NCBI RefSeq assembly: GCF_003340555.1
Contig: NZ_QPLJ01000002.1
Coordinates: 240,405-304,404 of the forward strand
DNA: 64,000 nucleotides
Direction: 5' to 3'
DNA from: Jannaschia formosa
Lineage (GTDB): Bacteria; Pseudomonadota; Alphaproteobacteria; Rhodobacterales; Rhodobacteraceae
The notes under the pieces are model-generated. The model saw nothing but the letters and a program-made list of their open reading frames with translations. It had not been told where the DNA came from and made no database searches. Position 1 is the first letter of the stretch, and each line of letters opens with the position of its first letter. A program made the position numbers and the translations under genes. Below are positions 56,235 to 63,927 of the stretch, piece by piece.

Positions 56235-56241
56235 CCTGCTC

Positions 56242-56288
56242 CTTCCTGTGGCCGGAAATACTCTGGGGGTCCGGGGGCTAGCCCCCGG
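56242..56288 (-). repeat. Copy E of the dispersed intergenic element
   Basis: Core read on the minus strand CCCCCAGAGTATTTCC and GGCCACAGGAAG (56242-56269), and hairpin CCGGGGGCT / AGCCCCCGG (56271-56288), which is an 18-base perfect palindrome. It lies between moxR and coxE on the plus strand, so it points against transcription. Confidence 0.75.
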
Positions 56289-56301
56289 TTTCGAAACGAG
56301 C

Positions 56302-57534
56302 ATGGAGTACGCCCCCCTCGAACTTCCTGACGAGCCCAAGCTCGCCGGCAACATCGCCCATTTCGCCGCCGCCCTGCGCCGCGCGGGCGTCCCTGTGGGC
56401 CCCGACCGGCTGCTGCTTGCCACCGAGGCCGTCGCCGCGGCGGGGTTCACCGAGAAGCGGGACTTCTATCATACGCTCCACGCCGTCTTCGTGCGACGGC
56501 CTGAGCATCGGGCGACCTTCGACCAACTCTTCCGGCTCTACTGGCGCGATCCGCGCTACCTCGAGCACATGATGGGGCTGCTGACCCCCACCGTGCGCGG
56601 CGTGCAGGAGGAGCGGCGCGCGAAGCCGGCCGAGAAGCGCGCCGCCGAAGCGCTGCTCGACCGGCATGACGCCCCCGTGCCCGAGAGCGAGGAGGAGGTG
56701 CCCGAGGAGGTGGAGATCGACGCCTCGGCCACCGCGTCCGGCAAGGAACGGCTGCGCGCGCTCGATTTCGAGCAGATGTCGACCGCCGAGATGGCCGAGG
56801 CGAAGCGGATGCTCGCGACCCTGTCGCTGCCGGTCAGGCCGCTGCCCTCGCGCCGGACCGAAGCCTCGGCGAAGGGCCGCGTCGACCGGCGGGCGACGCT
56901 GCGCGCGGCGCTGCGCCGGGGCGAGATCGCCGCGCTGAAGCACACGCGCCCGCGGACGCGCTGGCCGAACCTCGTCGCGCTCTGCGACATCTCGGGTTCG
57001 ATGTCCTCCTACAGCCGCGCGTTGCTCCATTTCCTGCACGCCGTCGCCAACCGGCAGGGGCAGGGCTGGGCCGAGGTGCATGGCTTCACCTTCGGCACGC
57101 GGCTCACCAACATCACCCGCCACCTGCGCACCCGCGACGTGGACGCGGCGCTGGCCGCGGCGGGGGCCGAGGCGCAGGACTGGGAAGGCGGCACGCGGAT
57201 CGGTGAGGCGCTGCACGCGTTCAACCGTGACTGGTCGCGGCGGGTGCTGGGGCAGGGGGCGGTCGTGCTGCTCGTCACCGACGGGCTGGACCGGGGCGAT
57301 CCCGCCCGGCTCTCGCATGAGGCGCAGCGCCTGCACCTGACGGCGCGCAAGGTCATCTGGCTCAACCCGCTGCTGCGCTGGGACGGCTTCGCGCCGAAGG
57401 CCGAGGGCATTCGCGCGCTGCTGCCGCATGTCGACAGCCTGCGGGCGGGCCATTCCATCGCCGCGCTGGAGGGGCTGGCCGCGGCGCTGTCGCGCCCCGA
57501 CGACGTCGGTGAACTGGCGCGCCTGCGCGGCTGA
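56302..57534 (+). CDS. VWA-domain protein, CoxE-like
   Basis: 410 residues. The C-terminal von Willebrand A domain has the MIDAS motif DISGSMSSYS, the Thr in GGTRIGEAL, and Asp in LLVTDGLDRGD. The N-terminal part has the CoxE pattern (LRRAGVPVGPDRLLLA, FYHTLHAVFVRRPEH, RLYWRDPRYLE). Works with the MoxR ATPase in maturation of Cox-type molybdenum enzymes. Start at 56302 is chosen; the frame upstream is the repeat element. Confidence 0.9.
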   Translation: MEYAPLELPDEPKLAGNIAHFAAALRRAGVPVGPDRLLLATEAVAAAGFTEKRDFYHTLHAVFVRRPEHRATFDQLFRLYWRDPRYLEHMMGLLTPTVRGVQEERRAKPAEKRAAEALLDRHDAPVPESEEEVPEEVEIDASATASGKERLRALDFEQMSTAEMAEAKRMLATLSLPVRPLPSRRTEASAKGRVDRRATLRAALRRGEIAALKHTRPRTRWPNLVALCDISGSMSSYSRALLHFLHAVANRQGQGWAEVHGFTFGTRLTNITRHLRTRDVDAALAAAGAEAQDWEGGTRIGEALHAFNRDWSRRVLGQGAVVLLVTDGLDRGDPARLSHEAQRLHLTARKVIWLNPLLRWDGFAPKAEGIRALLPHVDSLRAGHSIAALEGLAAALSRPDDVGELARLRG

Positions 57535-57605
57535 TCGCGCAGGAACCGGGTCGCGCGAACCCCGCCCTCACGCCATCGGTGTCCCCGTAGCGAAAGGACC
57601 CCGAG

Positions 57606-58064
57606 ATGCGCTTCCTCCCCTTCGATCCCGACTTCGTCGCCAGCGTCCGCGCCGGCGGCCCCGATGCCAACGGCCGGCCTGCGGAACGCGCGGTCTCGGA
57701 CGGCGGCGGCGCGCCGTGCCGGGCCTGCCTCGACGATATCGGAAAGGGCGCCGCGATGCTGATCCTCGCCGCGCGGCCCTTCCCCGACCTCCAGCCCTAT
57801 GCCGAGCTCGGTCCGATCTTCCTGCATGCCGACGATTGCCCGGCCTGGGACGGCGAGGGCCTGCCGCCTGTTCTGGGCACCTCGCCCGACTATCTCGTGA
57901 AAAGCTACGGCGCCGATCACCGCATCCGCTACGGCACCGGCGCTGTCGTCGCGACCGGAAACCTGGCGCAGGCCGTGGCCGACAGGCTTGGCGACGCGGC
58001 CACGGCGTTCGTCGACATTCGCTCGGCCCGCAACAACTGCTTCCTGACCCGGGCGGTGCGCTGA
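57606..58064 (+). CDS. DUF1203 protein
   Basis: 152 residues, without signal peptide. CRACLDDIGKGAAMLILAARPF, YAELGPIFLHADDC and FVDIRSARNNCFL are typical of DUF1203. Function unknown. AAGGA precedes the ATG. It follows coxE by 71 bases on the same strand and may share its transcript, but nothing ties it to molybdenum enzymes. Confidence 0.88.
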   Translation: MRFLPFDPDFVASVRAGGPDANGRPAERAVSDGGGAPCRACLDDIGKGAAMLILAARPFPDLQPYAELGPIFLHADDCPAWDGEGLPPVLGTSPDYLVKSYGADHRIRYGTGAVVATGNLAQAVADRLGDAATAFVDIRSARNNCFLTRAVR

Positions 58065-58097
58065 GCGACCGCGGGAACCGGGGGGACGGGCGGGCGT

Positions 58098-58124
58098 TGT
58101 GCGATACGCACAGCCGTTATCGCA
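58098..58124. promoter_or_regulatory. Overlapping inverted repeats upstream of the OmpA-like gene
   Basis: TGTGCG, ATA, CGCACA (58098-58112) is a perfect 15-base dyad. TGCGATA (58100-58106) and TATCGCA (58118-58124) form a second inverted repeat with 11 bases between. About 75-100 bases before the ompA-like start; possibly an operator. Confidence 0.4.
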
Positions 58125-58196
58125 TAACCGCGCAGGTCTGCGCATATCCGCCGCGGGGGTAATGCCCTCGCCCTACGTCCCTGCAGGAGGTCGCAC

Positions 58197-60581
58197 ATGC
58201 GCCGCCCAGTCTCACAGTTCACAACCCTCTGCGCCTCTGTCGCGCTCGCCTTTCCAAGCTATACGCTGCCGGTTCACGCTCAGGACAGGCTCAACCGCGA
58301 GGAGGCGATCCAGCTCTGCGTCGACAAGACCGGTTCGCAGGAGCGCGACGTCGTCGGCGCCTGCGTCATCGAGGAATTCGAAGCGCGGGGCCAGGAGCAG
58401 GCCGCGCAGCAGGCGCGCGAGGAGCTCGGCTTCGCGGCCGAGGCCGATATCGAGGAGGCGCCCCCGCTGCTGTCCCGCGATGAGGCGATCCGGAACTGCG
58501 TGGCGGAACTGAACACCGAAGACCGCCAGACGATCGGCGCCTGTGTCGCCGACGCACTGGAGGCGGACGATCAGTCCGAGGAGGCCGACGCCATCCGCGC
58601 GACCCTCGCCGCGGAAGCCGAGGAAGCGCGCCAGGCTGAGGAGCAGGCTGCCGCCGAAGCGCAGGCCGCCGAGGAAGCGCGCCGGGCCGAGGAACAGGCT
58701 GCCGCCGAAGCGCAGGCCGCCGAGGAGGCGCGCCAGGCCGAGGAGCAGGCCGCCGCCGAAGCGCAGGCCGCCGAGGAGGCGCGCCAGGCCGAGGAGCAGG
58801 CCGCCGCAGAAGCTCAGGCCGCCGAGGAGGCGCGTCAGGCCGAGGAACAGGCTGCTGCCGAAGCGCAGGCTGCCGAGGAGGCGCGTCAGGCTGAGGAGCA
58901 GGCTGCCGCCGAAGCGCAGGCCGCCGAGGAGGCGCGTCAGGCCGAGGAGCAGGCTGCCGCCGAGGCTCAGGCCGCCGAGGAAGCGCGCCAGGCTGAGGAG
59001 CAGGCTGCCGCCGAGGCTGCGCAGCAGGAGGAAGAGCAGCGGCTCACCCGTGAGGAGGCCATCCAGACCTGTGTCGCACGGCTGAACTCGCAGGACCGCC
59101 AGACCGTCGGCGCTTGCGTCGCCGACGAGTTCGAGGCCGCCGGGCAGACCCAGCAGGCGGAGCGCATCCGCACCGTTCTCGCCGAGGAAGCCGCCGCGGC
59201 CGAAGCCGCGCAGGAGCAGGCGGACGCCGAGGCGGATGCCGAGGAAGCCGCCACCCCGATCACCCGCGCGGCCGCGCGCGACGCCTGCGATGCCCAGCTC
59301 GGCCGTGAAGGCCGCGACCAGCTGCGCGCCTGCGTCGCCGACACGCTGGAGGCCGATGGCCAGACCGAGCTTGCCGAGCAGGTCCGCGCCGAGGCCGCCG
59401 CCGCCGAGAGCCGCGTCGCCGACGAGGTCGCCGCCCGTGGCGAGCCGGAGCTGACCGAGGAGGAGCGTCGCGCCGCCGAGCGTGCCGCCGCCGCGCTCTC
59501 GGACGAGGGTCCGAGCGACGCTGCCGCGGCCGACGAGGGCGCCGAAGGCGAGGTCGTGGAGGAGACGGTGGCCGCCGAGGACGTCCGCACCTCCGCCGAG
59601 GACTTCGAGACCAGCGCCGTCGTCAGCGAGGACGACGACGATGACGGGCTGTCGAGCACCCAGAAGATCGCGCTCGGTGCGCTCGGCGCGCTGGCCGTCG
59701 GGGCGCTCCTGAACAACCGCACCCGCGTCGTCTCGAACTCGGGCGACCGCGTGGTCGTGCAGCAGGACGACGGCGACCTTCAGGTCCTCAAAGACGACGA
59801 CGCGCTGCTGCGGCAGGCGGGCTCGACCGTGCGGACGGAGAACTTCGACGACGGCTCCAGCCGCACCATCGTCACCCGCGAGGACGGCAGCCGGGTCATC
59901 ACGGTCCGCGACGCCTCGCTCCGGGTGCTGCGCAGGACGCTGATCGAGCCCGATGGCGACGAATATGTCCTGATCGACGACACGCAGGACTTCGAGCCGG
60001 TCGATCTGTCGGAACTGCCGTCGCAGCCGCTGGTCACCACGCGCGCCGGTTCTGCGCTCGACCCGCTGGCCGGGCTGGGCACGGCGCAGGATGACCCGCT
60101 GCGTGACGCGCTGCGCCGTGAGGCCGGGCTGGTCACGCCCGCCGCCGTCGACCGCCGCTTCTCGCTGAGCCAGGTGCGCAACATCCCCGAGGTCCGGGCG
60201 CTTGCCCCCGCCTTCGAGGTCGCCGATGTAACTTTCCCCTCGGGCTCCGCCGCGATTGCGCCGGAACAGGCACGTAACCTGACCGACCTCGCCCGTCTCG
60301 TGCTGGAGGCCATTCGCGAGAACCCGCGCGAGGTCTTCCTGATCGAGGGCCATACCGACGCGGTCGGCGACGCGGCCTACAACCTCGCCCTGTCCGACCG
60401 CCGGGCCGAAAGCCTCGCGCTGGCGCTGAACGAGTATTTCGGCGTCCCGGTCGAGAACATGGTGGTGCAGGGCTATGGGGAGCGCTTCCTCAAGGTCCCG
60501 ACGCAGAGCGACGAGCGGGCCAATCGCCGCGCGACCGTGCGTCAGATCACGGGCCTGCTGCAGACCGCTGCCGCGAACTGA
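58197..60581 (+). CDS. OmpA-family outer membrane/periplasmic protein with coiled-coil repeats
   Basis: 794 residues. Signal peptide to about residue 28 (PVHA). Then a module of about 45 residues with two Cys (pattern xREEAIxxCVxxLN, DRQTxGACVADxxEAxGQ) occurs four times, near 34-80, 92-138, 281-327 and 355-400. Copies 2 and 3 are separated by eight 17-residue repeats (AEEARQAEEQAAAEAQA, 141-276) predicted to form a long helix. An acidic segment and a hydrophobic stretch (TQKIALGALGALAVGALLNN) follow, then an OmpA-like peptidoglycan-binding domain (about 675-790) with IEGHTDAVGDAAYNLALSDR and RRATVRQI. AGGAGG precedes the start. Probably links the envelope to peptidoglycan. It interrupts the cox cluster. 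Confidence 0.9.
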   Translation: MRRPVSQFTTLCASVALAFPSYTLPVHAQDRLNREEAIQLCVDKTGSQERDVVGACVIEEFEARGQEQAAQQAREELGFAAEADIEEAPPLLSRDEAIRNCVAELNTEDRQTIGACVADALEADDQSEEADAIRATLAAEAEEARQAEEQAAAEAQAAEEARRAEEQAAAEAQAAEEARQAEEQAAAEAQAAEEARQAEEQAAAEAQAAEEARQAEEQAAAEAQAAEEARQAEEQAAAEAQAAEEARQAEEQAAAEAQAAEEARQAEEQAAAEAAQQEEEQRLTREEAIQTCVARLNSQDRQTVGACVADEFEAAGQTQQAERIRTVLAEEAAAAEAAQEQADAEADAEEAATPITRAAARDACDAQLGREGRDQLRACVADTLEADGQTELAEQVRAEAAAAESRVADEVAARGEPELTEEERRAAERAAAALSDEGPSDAAAADEGAEGEVVEETVAAEDVRTSAEDFETSAVVSEDDDDDGLSSTQKIALGALGALAVGALLNNRTRVVSNSGDRVVVQQDDGDLQVLKDDDALLRQAGSTVRTENFDDGSSRTIVTREDGSRVITVRDASLRVLRRTLIEPDGDEYVLIDDTQDFEPVDLSELPSQPLVTTRAGSALDPLAGLGTAQDDPLRDALRREAGLVTPAAVDRRFSLSQVRNIPEVRALAPAFEVADVTFPSGSAAIAPEQARNLTDLARLVLEAIRENPREVFLIEGHTDAVGDAAYNLALSDRRAESLALALNEYFGVPVENMVVQGYGERFLKVPTQSDERANRRATVRQITGLLQTAAAN
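58618..59025 (+). repeat. 51-bp tandem repeat (8 units) within the OmpA-like gene
   Basis: Eight units of 51 bases encode the 17-residue helical repeat. The units differ mostly by silent third-base changes, apart from one Gln to Arg in unit 2 and a diverged end in unit 8. Unit number could vary between strains by slippage. Confidence 0.93.
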
Positions 60582-60607
60582 CGGCAGCCCTGCCGCGAAG
60601 CCGGACG

Positions 60608-60637
60608 ACGGCCCGTCCCCGAAAGGGGGCGGGCCGT
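60608..60637. terminator. Bidirectional hairpin between convergent genes
   Basis: A 13-bp stem with a GAAA tetraloop and one G-T pair (ACGGCCCG... with ...CGGGCCGT), 26 bases after the ompA-like stop and 6 bases after the presumed true stop of the minus-strand gene. No long T-run. Confidence 0.7.
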
Positions 60638-60643
60638 TCACGT

Positions 60644-60992
60644 TCATTCGTGGGGGGTCGGGGATCTTCCCGAGCAGCTCGTCCGCCGCCTCGAGCACGT
60701 CGTCATAGTCCCATTGCCCGGCCCGCTGCTTGGCGGCCGTCAGCGCGCTGCGATGGACCCGGCTGAAGTCGCCGAAGGGGAACATGTAGCGCCCCTTCGT
60801 GTCCTCGTTCTCGTCGGTATCCTCGGCCAGATGCCACGCACCGAAGCCGTCGTAGCCGTCGCGATCGACCTTCTCGTTCTCGGCCTCGGCATCGGGCTGC
60901 GCCTCGCCCCAGTCGCTGTCCTTGACGTAGTGGTTCGCGTCGATGAGCTGCCGGGCGTGGTCGAGCCCGGCCTTGTTCAACCTGACTGGCAT
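60644..60992 (-). pseudogene. Small acidic protein gene with an apparent frameshift at its end (DUF6582-like)
   Basis: From the ATG at 60992 (AAGGAG 6 bases upstream) the frame reads MPVRLNKAGLDHARQLIDAN to LEAADELLGKIPDP, a family of small soluble proteins with KDSDWGEAQPDAEAENEK and KGRYMFPFGDFSRVHRSAL. The frame then stays open for over 900 codons across the antisense of the ompA-like gene. Dropping one base from the G6 run at 60652-60657 gives the end DPHE and TGA at 60644, right before the hairpin at 60608-60637. A sequencing or assembly error in the run, or a recent real mutation, is likely. Corrected length 115 residues. Function unknown. Confidence 0.75.
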
Positions 60993-61104
60993 GTCGGTCT
61001 CCTTCCCGTTGCGTGTCCGACCAAACGCCAAGGCCGCGCCGCCGGTTCGCCCTTGCGCCTGCCGTGCCCGGGCCGCACCCTTGTGGCGGACGGAGGATCT
61101 GGCC

Positions 61105-62067
61105 ATGGACTCATTCGACGACGCGCCCCGCGCCGCGCTGGACTGGCACCGCGCCGGGAAGGGCGCGGCCCTCGCCACCGTGATCGAGACCTGGGGCAGC
61201 GCGCCGCGCCCGCGCGGCTCCCAGCTCGCCATATCGGAGGATGCGGAACTGGTCGGCTCCGTCTCGGGCGGCTGCGTCGAGGGCGCGGTCGTGGCCGAGG
61301 CGCTGGACGCGATGGGCGACGGGCGCCACCGGGTCCTCGAATACGGCGTCTCCGACGACGAGGCCTTCGCCGTGGGGCTCGCCTGCGGCGGCACCATCCG
61401 CATCCTGCTGGAACCCGTCGGCGGCACCCTTCCTGCCGCCCTGCTGGAAGACCTGACCGCCCGCCGATCCCGCGCCGAGCCCGTGGGCCAGGTCGTCGAT
61501 ATCGAGACCGGCGCGACCCACCTGACCTCCGACGTGGCCGAGCGGCTGCGCGCCGACCGGAGCGACTTCGAGCCGGACGGCCACAGCTTCGTCACGCTCC
61601 ACGCCCCGCCCTTGCGGCTGGCCGTGGTCGGCGGGGTCCATGTCGCCCAGGCGCTCGTCCCGATGGCGCGGCTTGCCGGCTATGCCGCCACCGTCATCGA
61701 CCCGCGCGAGGCCTTCGCCGCGCCCGCCCGCTTTCCCGACACGGCCCTCGTCCACGACTGGCCCGACGAGGCGATGCGCGCCTTCGCCCCTGACGCCCGC
61801 AGCGCCGTCGTGCTGCTGACCCACGACCCGAAGCTCGACGACCCCGCCCTGATCGAGGCGCTGCGCTCGCCGGCCTTCTACGTCGGCGCGCTGGGCTCGA
61901 CCCGCACCCATGCCAAGCGCGTCACCCGGCTGCTGGAGGCCGGCCTGAGCGAAGCCGAGATCGCCCGCATCGACGCGCCGATCGGCCTCGACATCGGCGC
62001 CCGCTCGCCCGGAGAGATCGCGGTCGCGATCCTCGCCGCGATGACCCAGGCGCTGCGGCGGGGATGA
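61105..62067 (+). CDS. XdhC/CoxI-family maturation protein
   Basis: 320 residues. N-terminal XdhC_CoxI part: ALATVIETWGSAPRPRGSQL and GSVSGGCVEGAVVAEAL; C-terminal Rossmann-like part: LRLAVVGGVHVAQALVPMAR, FYVGALGSTRTHAKRVTRLL and IGLDIGARSPGEIAVAILA. These proteins insert sulfurated molybdenum cofactor into xanthine dehydrogenase/CO dehydrogenase-type enzymes. The start at 61105 follows GGAGGATC; the longer frame is rejected. Overlaps the next gene by four bases (ATGA). Confidence 0.93.
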   Translation: MDSFDDAPRAALDWHRAGKGAALATVIETWGSAPRPRGSQLAISEDAELVGSVSGGCVEGAVVAEALDAMGDGRHRVLEYGVSDDEAFAVGLACGGTIRILLEPVGGTLPAALLEDLTARRSRAEPVGQVVDIETGATHLTSDVAERLRADRSDFEPDGHSFVTLHAPPLRLAVVGGVHVAQALVPMARLAGYAATVIDPREAFAAPARFPDTALVHDWPDEAMRAFAPDARSAVVLLTHDPKLDDPALIEALRSPAFYVGALGSTRTHAKRVTRLLEAGLSEAEIARIDAPIGLDIGARSPGEIAVAILAAMTQALRRG

Positions 62068-63038
62068 GGTTCGGCACGGTCCCCCTCGATGCGGCCGAGG
62101 GTGCGGTGCTCGCGCATTCCGTGGCCACGCCCGACGGGCGGCTGCGCAAGGGGACCTTGCTGGGCGCCGCCGAGATCGAGCGCCTCGCCGGGGCCGGGCT
62201 CACCGAGGTGATCGTCGCCCGGCTCGACCCCGGTGACGTGCCCGAGAACGAGGCCGCCGCCCGGCTGGCCGAGGCCCTGCGCGGCCCCGGTCTCGACCGC
62301 CGCGACGCCTTCACCGGTCGCGCCAATCTTCATGCCGAGGGGCCGGGCGTGCTGCGCGTCGACGCCGCCGCCATCGCCGCCGTCAACGGGGTCGATCCGA
62401 TGATCACCGTCGCCACGCTGCCGGAATGGCAGCGCGTGGCGGAGGGGACGATGGCCGCGACGATCAAGATCATCTCCTACGCCGTTCCCGAGGCCGCGCT
62501 GGCCCGCGCATGCGCCGCGGGGAAGGGGGCGCTGACCCTGGTGCCGCCCGCGCTCGACGCGGCCGAGCTGATCGTGACCACGCTCGATGGCGCGCCGACG
62601 GGGGCCGAGGCGGTGGCGGCCCGGCTCGAGCGTCTCTCGGTCGCCTGCACCCTGCGCGAGGTCCCGCACCGTACAGACGCGCTGGCCGCCGCGCTCTCGG
62701 AAGGCACCGCCCCGCTGCGCCTCATCCTGACCGCCTCGGCCACCTCCGACGAACGCGACGTGGGCCCGGCGGCGCTGCGGGCCGCGGGCGGGACGCTCGA
62801 CCGCTTCGGGATGCCGGTCGATCCTGGCAACCTCCTGTTCCTCGGCCGCCTGGGCGAGGCGCAGGTCATCGGCCTGCCGGGCTGCGCCCGCTCGCCCGCG
62901 CTCAACGGCGCCGACTGGGTGCTGGAGCGGGTCGTCTGCGGCGTGCCGGTCACCCCCGGAGACATCGCCGCGATGGGGGTCGGCGGCCTCCTGAAGGAGA
63001 TCCCGACCCGACCCCAGCCGCGCGAGCGGCGCCGCTGA
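62064..63038 (+). CDS. Molybdopterin-binding (MoCF/MoeA-like) protein
   Basis: 324 residues. The N-terminal part has a small MoeA-like look (GAVLAHSVATPDGRLRKGTL, DAFTGRANLHAEGPG). The C-terminal half has the molybdopterin-binding fold with ASATSDERDVGPAALRAAGG and DRFGMPVDPGNLLFLGRLGE, typical of MoCF proteins. Probably handles the cofactor for the Cox-type enzyme of this cluster. ATG overlaps the XdhC stop. It precedes coxS by about 90 bases. Confidence 0.88.
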   Translation: MRFGTVPLDAAEGAVLAHSVATPDGRLRKGTLLGAAEIERLAGAGLTEVIVARLDPGDVPENEAAARLAEALRGPGLDRRDAFTGRANLHAEGPGVLRVDAAAIAAVNGVDPMITVATLPEWQRVAEGTMAATIKIISYAVPEAALARACAAGKGALTLVPPALDAAELIVTTLDGAPTGAEAVAARLERLSVACTLREVPHRTDALAAALSEGTAPLRLILTASATSDERDVGPAALRAAGGTLDRFGMPVDPGNLLFLGRLGEAQVIGLPGCARSPALNGADWVLERVVCGVPVTPGDIAAMGVGGLLKEIPTRPQPRERRR

Positions 63039-63125
63039 ACGCGGCGCGGCGTCGCGGCACGGATTAACGGTTCCACGCCCGCGGCACCTGTGTTTACCTC
63101 CCGCCAAACAGGGAGGATCTGGTTC

Positions 63126-63617
63126 ATGGAAACGGTAACCTTGACGGTGAACGGCAAGCTTCGGAGTGCGTCTTCGGAGGGGCGGACGTTGCTTGTGGAG
63201 TGGCTGCGGGAGGGGTTGCGGCTGACGGGGACGCATGTGGGGTGCGACACCAGCCAGTGCGGGGCCTGTCTTGTGCATGTGGACGGGGCGCCGGTGAAGG
63301 CGTGCTCGGTTCTGGTGCAGGACATTGCCGGGTCGGAGGTGACGACGATCGAGGGGATGGCGGAGGCGGATGGGAGCCTCGGCACGATCCAGGCGGCGTT
63401 CCGGGAGCATCACGGTCTGCAATGCGGCTTCTGCACGCCGGGGATGGTGATGGCGGCGGCGTCGCTGCTCAAGGAGAACCCGAAGCCGACGGAGGCCGAG
63501 GTGCGGCATTATCTCGAGGGCAACATCTGCCGCTGCACGGGCTATCACAACATCGTCAAGGCGGTGCTGGCGGCGTCGGGCCAGGAGGTGGCGCCGCCGG
63601 CGGTGGCTGCCGAGTGA
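63126..63617 (+). CDS. coxS: Carbon-monoxide-dehydrogenase-type small subunit (2Fe-2S)
   Basis: 163 residues. The plant-ferredoxin-type cluster site is [22 protein letters not shown] and the second cluster site is [10 protein letters not shown] with [13 protein letters not shown]; both are complete. It passes electrons from the molybdenum subunit to the FAD subunit of a CO dehydrogenase/xanthine oxidase-type enzyme. GGGAGGATC precedes the ATG at 63126. The order coxS then coxL is that of form II (BMS-type) enzymes; the coxL active-site motif is outside the window, so CO oxidation is not shown. Confidence 0.93.
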   Translation: METVTLTVNGKLRSASSEGRTLLVEWLREGLRLTGTHVGCDTSQCGACLVHVDGAPVKACSVLVQDIAGSEVTTIEGMAEADGSLGTIQAAFREHHGLQCGFCTPGMVMAAASLLKENPKPTEAEVRHYLEGNICRCTGYHNIVKAVLAASGQEVAPPAVAAE

Positions 63618-63662
63618 GGCCGGGCCGGTCGGGCGGGGTCTTCCCGTCCGTCCGGCCGGCCG

Positions 63663-63691
63663 GGGCCCGGGCGTCCGCACCGCCCGGGCCC
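63663..63691 (+). terminator. Strong hairpin after coxS
   Basis: GGGCCCGGGCG, seven loop bases, CGCCCGGGCCC: a perfect 11-bp inverted repeat 45 bases after the coxS stop. No T-run, so it may stabilise or attenuate rather than end transcription. Confidence 0.65.
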
Positions 63692-63833
63692 TTCCGGGGG
63701 CGCGGAGGAGGAGCCGCGCCCCCGTCCCCGCCCGCCGACGCGGGGCAAGGGGGGGCGGGCCCGATCCGGTCCCGGGCGGGCGCGGGACGACCAGGAGATC
63801 CGGGGGCAGGCGCGCGGCGCCGCCTCCGGGCAG

Positions 63834-63916
63834 ATCAGGGCCCGCTGGGACCCGAGCAGATCAGGGCCTTCCGGCCCGCGCATATCAGGGCCCGCTGGGA
63901 CCCGAGCACATGAGGG
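63834..63916. repeat. Short tandem repeat array before coxL
   Basis: Units begin ATCAGGGCC at 63834, 63860 and 63884, with ATGAGGG at 63910. The first and third are identical over 25 bases (ATCAGGGCCCGCTGGGACCC, then GAGCA); the second is diverged. Unit spacing 24-26 bases. Confidence 0.8.
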
Positions 63917-63927
63917 AGAGAGACGAC

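Larger units (their letters stand above)
63618..63927. other. 310-base GC-rich spacer between coxS and coxL
   Basis: Contains a strong hairpin (63663-63691), GC-rich simple sequence (63690-63780), and about 25-base imperfect tandem repeats (63834-63916) just before coxL. No coding sequence found. A long spacer in what is usually a tight operon is unexpected. Confidence 0.7.

Noticed and set aside
58618-59025. Regular direct repeats that might suggest a CRISPR array
   Set aside because: Units are contiguous 51-base coding repeats in frame, without spacers, and no cas genes are near.
58212-61595. 1127-codon minus-strand frame covering the small minus-strand gene and the antisense of the OmpA-like gene
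   Set aside because: Only about 115 codons near 60992 look real. The rest mirrors the Ala/Glu repeats and exists because of a likely frameshift.
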